A DNA stretch of 64,000 nt from Anaeramoeba flamelloides (lineage: Eukaryota > Metamonada > Anaeramoebidae). The stretch lies in contig JANTQA010000060.1 of the NCBI GenBank assembly GCA_027625915.1, positions 3,720,001 through 3,784,000 of the forward strand. The letters run 5' to 3'. The position numbers and the translations under genes were made by a program. The notes under the pieces are model-generated. The model searched no databases. It was not told the origin of the DNA and was given only the letters and a program-made list of their open reading frames with translations. Positions 58,184-64,000 of this stretch are shown here, in pieces (position 1 is the stretch's first letter; every line of letters starts with the position of its first letter).

Positions 58184-59386
58184 ACTAAAAGAAAAAAAAT
58201 GTCTAAACAATCTTAATAATTAGTCTTAATATGTCTATGTTATTGAGAAAAATATATAAAAGTTACCCATCCACTTTTAAGCTGAAAAGAATCTGAATAA
58301 AAATGATTTTAATGGAGTTAACATTCTTTAAGGAATGTATTTGGTTTGTTTACTCTGATAAATGTTTTGATTTATCGCATTTTATAATACCATGACTGAC
58401 CTACCAATTCTTAATTAATTATTATTTTTGAGTTGAAGGAAATATTGATCTGCCAACCAAAATAAAAACATAAAAATTCTCTTTGATCTGATACTTGATT
58501 GGATCAAGTATCATTATTTATTCTTTTTTTTAAATATTTTTTTTTCAGATCTGCTCTAACTAAAAAAATTTTTTCTTTTTCATAATCTTTGTAAATTATC
58601 CTTAAAAAAAATCAATACTTATACCAATATATATATTTTAGGATGACACTTTGACACTTATCAAGATTTTATTGATTAATTTGATTTTAAAGTATTTCGC
58701 AATTTGTTATATTATTGAGGTATTAACACCCGGTACCACACCCAATGTATAAACCTTTAGTATACATTAAAGTACATTGGAATTTCAAAATAAGACACTT
58801 TTTAACAGAATTAATTTTTTCTCAACTTCTTTTTCTTGAATAAACATTTTATTCTTTTTTTTAAAATTCTTGTTTTCTCCTATTTTTTTTCAATTTTGTA
58901 CCATATAATGATTCATGTATATATACATTTTTTCAATGTTAATGGATATTTTAATAAACTTTATTATGGATCTAAAAAATATCATCAAATCATCTGTTTA
59001 TTAATAAAAATCTCGCCAGTAACCCCCCCTTCAGTGATATTCTAGTTATAAATAAACTGCAAAATCAATTTCAAAAATTGTGTTTCACTCTGTTTTTTGT
59101 TTTTGGTTTGTTTGTTTTAATTTTCCTTTTACATAACAGTTATACCTTTTAAAATAAATTAATAGTAGGTTTTTGATTATATTTAATAATTAGTTGTGAT
59201 TGAATAGCAAAGAAAATTTGTATTTTTCAATTTATTATTTCTACTAAATAAAATTCTATTAAATATATTTGTATTTGAAAATTTTAATTAAACTAGAAAA
59301 AAATCATCTAATATAAAAACCAATAATCATATAAGTATATATTTACTGTAATTAGATATAAAAATTTAAGAGTGATATTTTTTTAA

Positions 59387-59578
59387 TTAATTACTTCTTC
59401 GGTAAGCTAAACGTCTTGCACCCTAATAAAATTTTTATAAATTTTAATAAAAAAAAAATATAATAGGCCTATTGTGTGTTTGGAATTTACAAGAAATAAC
59501 CCAAAAATCAAAAACACTTGAAAATATTTTAAACACTTAAAAATTACCTTTGAAGGATTTTTAAGAAACACAAGTGTG
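59387..59578 (-). CDS. Possible two terminal exons of a small spliced gene
   Basis: Exon pieces 59578-59548 and 59422-59387, separated by a 125-base GT-AG intron with a good acceptor (tttattag), join in frame to read TLVFLKNPSKGARRLAYRRS then N and TAA. The basic C-terminus could belong to a small housekeeping protein, but I do not recognise it and found no upstream exons. Could be chance. Confidence 0.25.
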
Positions 59579-60639
59579 CTGTGTTAAATGTTATGAAAAA
59601 TTCACTTGTCCTAAAAAGGTAATAAATATTTTTTTTTGAAAATTCTACTATAAACCCTCTGAAGAGCTTTTGGCACCTTTCGAGTATATTTGAGTATGTA
59701 AGTATATGTTAGAGTTTGTATGTATATGTAAGCGGTGCGTTAACTTTTGTAGTTTTTTTTTTTTTTGTAATTTAACTGTGTTCGATTAAACCAATTTCTA
59801 GTAGGCATGGAAAGTTAAATATGGCCAAGTTTGTGTAGCCACCTTATGTAGGGCAGGGTATTTATGTAATTATATCTAAGATTAACAAAATACATTCTTC
59901 GAATTATGAGCAATGATAAATAATTTGTATTTGTCTTTGTCTTTACAACAAGCATTTCTTATCTTTTTTTATAACCTTAAGCTATTACCAGAACTGTTAA
60001 AGTAATATAAGATCCCAATTATTTTCACTGAGAATGGTTTGAATACTATTTCCAGTATAAGTAAATTTTGGCATTTTTTTCTTTTCCAGATACAAAATAA
60101 TGAATATAAAATACCAATTTTACAATTAAACTGTATATATTGGCACTAGTGTTTTTTATAAGCCGTTAACGAAGTGTATTTTTGTGGTTAAAATATATTA
60201 TGAGTGTTTTCTATTTCCCTGTATTCTGGGGAATATTTCATAGATCGAGTATATTTGACAACGCTTTAGAGTTTTACACAGACGGAAAAAGAAAAAATGT
60301 ATTTCTTTTAGCCCATGAATAATTTAAACACAAATTTTGTTTAAACATTTTCTATAGAAAAAAATAAAGAAAATAAAACATTTATAAATTTCAGACTTTA
60401 ATTTATATAAAAAAATAAAATTACATTTTTTTCTGGTAAAGCCCTCAACATTTTTTACAAATATCAATCATTTTTTAGAATTAATATTTAAGAACAAATA
60501 ATTTATAATTGAAAGAATAAATATCAAAGAATAGTTCATACCCAACATAAGTTGATGTAAAAAGTTTAAATATTATCTACAATATTGAAAAATATAATTC
60601 CTTGTATCAGACCAATGAAAATAAAAATGTTCATTTTGA

Positions 60640-60945
60640 TCTTTAATTGAAGAGCAAATATAATCACAGTAGAAATTAATATAATTTCTCTAGGATTATT
60701 CCCACTGTTTCAATAACAGTAGAGTAACATTTTTTTACCAAAGACCATAGACCTCGCACTAATAAAAAAAAATTGCAAATATCTGGAAAACCCTAAAAAA
60801 AGAAAAAAAGTAAAATATTGAATAAAAAATGTGTAAAAATTGATTTCAATTCTGAATTTTCCAAAATAAAATTGTTCTTCAAATCCCCATTAAAACTTAA
60901 ATAATAACTACCCACTACAAAAGAGTCTAGTTGACTGGTAAATTT
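60640..60945. repeat. Dispersed repeat of about 560 bp, partial copy C
   Basis: Shares GAAATTAATATAATTTCTCT, CACTGTTTCAATA, GTAACA/ATAACAC, AAAATTGATTTCAATT and CCATTAAAACTT in the same order as the second half of copies A and B. The first half of the unit is missing or too diverged to see. Confidence 0.55.
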
Positions 60946-61610
60946 TTTAAATTTTTGAAAAAAAAATATTTTTATTTATTTTTTTCTCTAAATATACTCT
61001 ATTATATATTTCTGATAGATAAGAAAAAATTATAAATTTTTGTAGTTTATTTTTGTAACCGTGGTGAGTATATTAATAAAAAATCATTCTAAGATTGTTA
61101 AAATTAATTAAATTCCAACTGAAAGATGAAAAATCGATATATTTTATACAAAATAAATGATATTTACATGTTATCATTTATATGAATTAAATTATTTATA
61201 TTAAATAACAATAAATTATTAAACTTTTAATAAATGATTTCATGCCCGTAATAAAATCCCCAAAAATAAACCACCCAAAAAAAAAAAAAACAATTTAAAA
61301 AATGTGGGGCGTACCAAAGGTTTAAAAATGTTTCTTTAATAATCAAGTGAAAATAATAATTTATTTAAATATATATTACAAAAACTTTTTATTTCTTATT
61401 GAAATAACAACCAATTCCGAATTTAAACAAATTATCATTAAGTATTATAAAAATAACACATATTAAAAATTCCAAGAAAACCAGTAGAATGATATAACAA
61501 CTTGTAATAAATAAAAAAAATCTTTTGTTACTTTGACATTTCTACATGAATTTAAGCACAACATCAAAAGTAAAATCTTCAAAGTATAAAAAACATGTTT
61601 CAAAATCTTT

Positions 61611-61766
61611 CCAAGGCTACCGTGGATTTTTATATGAATCAAATTTTGATGCTGATATAGATTTTTCAAAAGTTGGATATGATGATAAGAAAGTTCATAT
61701 TGAAAAATCTATATCAGCATCAAAATTTGATTCATATAAAAATTCACGGTAGCCTTGGAACAGCTG
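61611..61766. mobile_element. Near-perfect palindrome with a Tc1/mariner-like end
   Basis: Arms 61611-61669 and 61700-61758 are reverse complements with a single mismatch and a 30-base loop. The right side continues GGAACAGCTG then TA, matching the CAGC(C/T)GTTCCAA...TACCGTGAA terminus of the 28718 element. The left arm lacks that last piece. The unusually low divergence between the arms points to a recent origin or to gene conversion between them. Confidence 0.6.
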
Positions 61767-62358
61767 TAGATTAAATCCGCGTATTTTCTTCTTCTTTTTT
61801 ACAATACAATCTCTAATTCAATATATTAATAATTCCCCAACTGGGTATTATATTTTAAAAATTAACCTATTTTATTTTTTGACTGTATTTTGAATTGGGA
61901 ATTGAATTTATATAAAATATTTATATTTTTTTTTGAAATTTTATTTCTATATTTTCAGGTGAAAATAGCAAAATTGTTGATAAAAAAACACTCTTGAACA
62001 AACATAATAACTACGGTAAAATTTACCCACTGAGAATTCCTTTTCAAAAAAAAAAAGGGAAATTTTCACAATTCCAACAATTTTTTTACTAATTTTCGCC
62101 CTTTGTAACACTTGTCCAAATTTGATTTTAAAATTTCTTTATTTCTATGTCAAATCTAAAACAAAAAACAATTTCCCAAGCTATTCTAATTATTTTTTAC
62201 AGTTTCTTTTGCTCATTTGAAATATTTTGTAATTTCTTGTAATAGAAAATACCTAAAAAGTCATTTTTTTTACAATTTTAATCATAGATCATCGTTTGAT
62301 AATTTTTTTTTTATTTTTTTTGTTTTCTTTGGTTTTGAAACAGTCTTATGACCTTTTA

Positions 62359-62575
62359 CTATTTGTTCCAAAATAAATTGAAGAAAATTTTTATTCAACT
62401 TTACAACAAAAGATTTTTTAATCCTGTAACATTTCAATTTTTAATTCTTAAGCCAATTTAAATTAATAATTCCCCTTTGAGAAATGGGTACTTTGATGAT
62501 TTATTCTAAATCTTGGGAAAGATGTTGTTTTTGGAAAGCTGAATGAAAATTTTGATCTTTTTATTTTACAATTAG
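62359..62575. mobile_element. TA-flanked MITE, about 220-bp family, copy 4
   Basis: CTATTTGTTCCAAAATAAAT at the left and TTTATTTTACAATTAG at the right are inverted, with TTATTCAACTTTA facing AAAGCTGAATGAAAATTTTG. TA borders lie at 62357-62358 and 62576-62577. Length 217 bases. Confidence 0.75.
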
Positions 62576-63045
62576 TAGTAATGACACTTTAACCAATCAA
62601 CCAAATAAGGCACAAAATCAAATTTTTTTAATTTCAGGCACAATTCTTGTTTTTTTTGTACCTTTTTTTTTTTAATTATTGTTTTTGATTATTGCTTTTG
62701 CTGAAAACACAAACAAAGATGGATTTTGTTTTTTTGGCATATCTTGTTTTGTGTGTGATTGGTTTTTTTAATGTCTAGTTTTTGTAATTTTGTGTTTTTG
62801 ATATATGTGATTTTATAGTTTATACTAAAAAGTCTGAGGACTAAAGTAATCTTCTCTTTTTGCTTTTATTTTTAGTTATTGTTCAAAGTTTTTCTAAAGA
62901 AGAAATTATGGGTTAGATCAACAGACTACAACTTCTAGGTTTATAGGGGTGTTAATTTACCTTTTTAGGTCTGTTATCCAAATAAAAAACTTTTGGAAAA
63001 TCTTCATCCTATCAGAAACAAATTTATTTTTTTGAATTTTGTTTA

Positions 63046-64000
63046 ATGTCGAAAAAAACAAACCATACTAAAAAACAAAAAAATTATGCTTACAAACAAG
63101 TACCAAACCCAAAAAAATTACCCCAAATAAAAACACGAAATAAAACAAAATCTCTTGAATTTGCACATCAAAAAAACTCTTTGAAGCAACCAAGCACTCA
63201 ACACAAACAAACAAAAAAACAAAAACAAAAAGAAAATACAAAAAATAGACAAACCAGTGGTAATTCAAGATCTGGTAGTTACTTGAAAATTTCAAACAAC
63301 TCCAATCTTCAAATTATCCAAAAGAAAAAAAAAGATGATCAGTTAATGAATAATAAAAAAAAACCCATTCATAATAAAAAGGATGAAAACTTACCGATAA
63401 TTACCCACGAAAAAAAAAAAAAAAAAAAAGAGAACAACAATTCGAATTCGAAAGCAGTTGGTGCAATAAACATTCTCAAGAAAAAAAAAAAGAAAAAGAA
63501 CCAAAAGGTAAAAAAAAAAGGTTTAAAAACAAAATCTCTTGCAAGAGTCCAGTTTAATAGACAAGGGTATTTTGATTTTTCTTCTTTAAAATCAAAAACG
63601 CAAAACAAGAAAGAAACAAAAGCAATTACAAGCATCCCATTTGAAGGATCAAGATCAAATAAAAAACCAAAAAAAAAAAAAAAAAAATCAATCAAACAAA
63701 TGAGTCCCACAAAAAGAAATAAAAATCTGAAATTAAAAAACAAAAGCAAAGAGCATAAAAAAAGAAATAAAGAGAGTTCTGAAGATGAACTAGAAATTAA
63801 AATTAAACACAAAAACAAAAGCAAAAACAAAAACAAGTATGTTAAAATTCCTTCTGAAGAACAAGATGAAAATGAAAAAGAAGGAATTCAAAAAAATAAT
63901 AAAAATCATAAAATGAGCAATAGCGATATTTATTCTGGAACTGAAACCAAATTTTCTGCACATGTCCATAAATTTTCTTTTTCTCAATCTTCAAGTGGTT
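63046..64000 (+). CDS. Lys-rich low-complexity protein, 5' end (runs off the window)
   Basis: A frame opens at ATG 63046 (context tttaATGTCG) and stays open for 318 codons to the window edge with no stop. It begins MSKKTNHTKKQKNYAYKQV and is dominated by Lys, Asn, Gln and Ser, with several poly-Lys runs. Less biased islands are KSLARVQFNRQGYFDFSSLK (about 63534-63593) and the acidic/basic stretch ESSEDELEIKIKHKNKSKNK. Toward the edge it becomes more ordinary (SNSDIYSGTETKFSAHVHKF then SFSQSSSG). No domain is recognised. The basic, disordered N-terminus would suit a nuclear or nucleic-acid-binding protein, but that is only inference. The open minus-strand frames over the same bases are Phe/Leu-rich shadows of the poly-Lys codons. 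Confidence 0.7.
   Translation, partial: MSKKTNHTKKQKNYAYKQVPNPKKLPQIKTRNKTKSLEFAHQKNSLKQPSTQHKQTKKQKQKENTKNRQTSGNSRSGSYLKISNNSNLQIIQKKKKDDQLMNNKKKPIHNKKDENLPIITHEKKKKKKENNNSNSKAVGAINILKKKKKKKNQKVKKKGLKTKSLARVQFNRQGYFDFSSLKSKTQNKKETKAITSIPFEGSRSNKKPKKKKKKSIKQMSPTKRNKNLKLKNKSKEHKKRNKESSEDELEIKIKHKNKSKNKNKYVKIPSEEQDENEKEGIQKNNKNHKMSNSDIYSGTETKFSAHVHKFSFSQSSSG

Larger units (their letters stand above)
55783..63045. other. Spacer with scattered coding-like scraps and repeats
   Basis: No complete gene is seen. Plus-strand frames at 56814-57059 and 57063-57341 are hydrophobic and unrecognised. Possible terminal exons lie at 59387-59578 (minus). An (AAG)n run is at 58158-58183, a partial dispersed repeat at 60640-60945, a palindrome at 61611-61766 and a MITE at 62359-62575. 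Sequence at 59600-60300 is less A/T-rich than its surroundings but I could not assign it. Confidence 0.4.

Noticed and set aside
63068-63987. Minus-strand Phe/Leu-rich frames at the right edge
   Set aside because: Shadows of poly-Lys codons in the plus-strand frame that starts at 63046, which has mixed, protein-like islands.
1-64000. CRISPR arrays, operons, prokaryotic promoters or a biosynthetic cluster
   Set aside because: The window is eukaryotic with spliced, isolated genes; no spaced direct-repeat array or gene cluster is present.
1-64000. LTR retroelements, Polintons or other capsid-bearing elements
   Set aside because: No long terminal direct repeats, integrase, protease or capsid-like frames were seen; the only retroelement traces are LINE 3' ends.

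Overview
This window looks like nuclear DNA from an AT-rich unicellular eukaryote. Genes are few, split by GT-AG introns, and lie in long A/T-rich spacers full of small inverted-repeat elements. The proteins carry poly-Asn, poly-Lys and Glu/Lys-rich insertions. Every stop codon I could assign with confidence is TAA. Tandem DH-PH RhoGEFs, Ras-like GTPases, F-box/LRR proteins and Lys-rich low-complexity proteins suggest an amoeboid protist; an Anaeramoeba-like metamonad or an amoebozoan are candidates. That placement is inference and I cannot settle it from sequence alone.

Layout from left to right. Bases 1-3392 (+) are the 3' part of NOT1, the CCR4-NOT scaffold. Bases 7799-9457 (-) encode a GINS subunit Psf3 with an ING-type PHD finger inserted into it, the most unusual gene here. 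Bases 15566-16514 (-) are a four-exon RBX1-type RING-H2 protein. Bases 24513-26183 (+) are a five-exon Ras-family GTPase. Bases 31488 to about 35700 (-) are a RhoGEF with two DH-PH modules. Bases 40046-41039 (-) hold exons of an unrecognised spliced gene. Bases 43477-43547 (-) are tRNA-Glu(UUC). Bases 50499-55441 (-) encode a 580-residue protein joining an F-box, cysteine-type LRRs and about 15 Shoc2-like LRRs across a 2,985-base intron. Base 63046 to the right edge (+) is the start of a Lys-rich protein that runs off the window.

The spacers are not empty. I find a family of roughly 220-base TA-flanked MITEs (four clear members and some diverged kin), a second TA-flanked group with CAG...CTG ends including a 1.3 kb member, a TTA-flanked PIF/Harbinger-like MITE nested in a TTAA-flanked 1 kb element, two foldbacks of about 1.4 kb, a dispersed repeat of about 560 bases in three copies, and 3' ends of non-LTR (LINE) retrotransposons with a recurring tail sequence.

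Functionally the genes are unrelated housekeeping and signalling genes (mRNA decay, replication, ubiquitin ligation, small-GTPase control). RBX1 and the F-box protein could belong to the same SCF ubiquitin ligase, and the Ras and RhoGEF genes both concern GTPase signalling. No operon-like organisation is seen.
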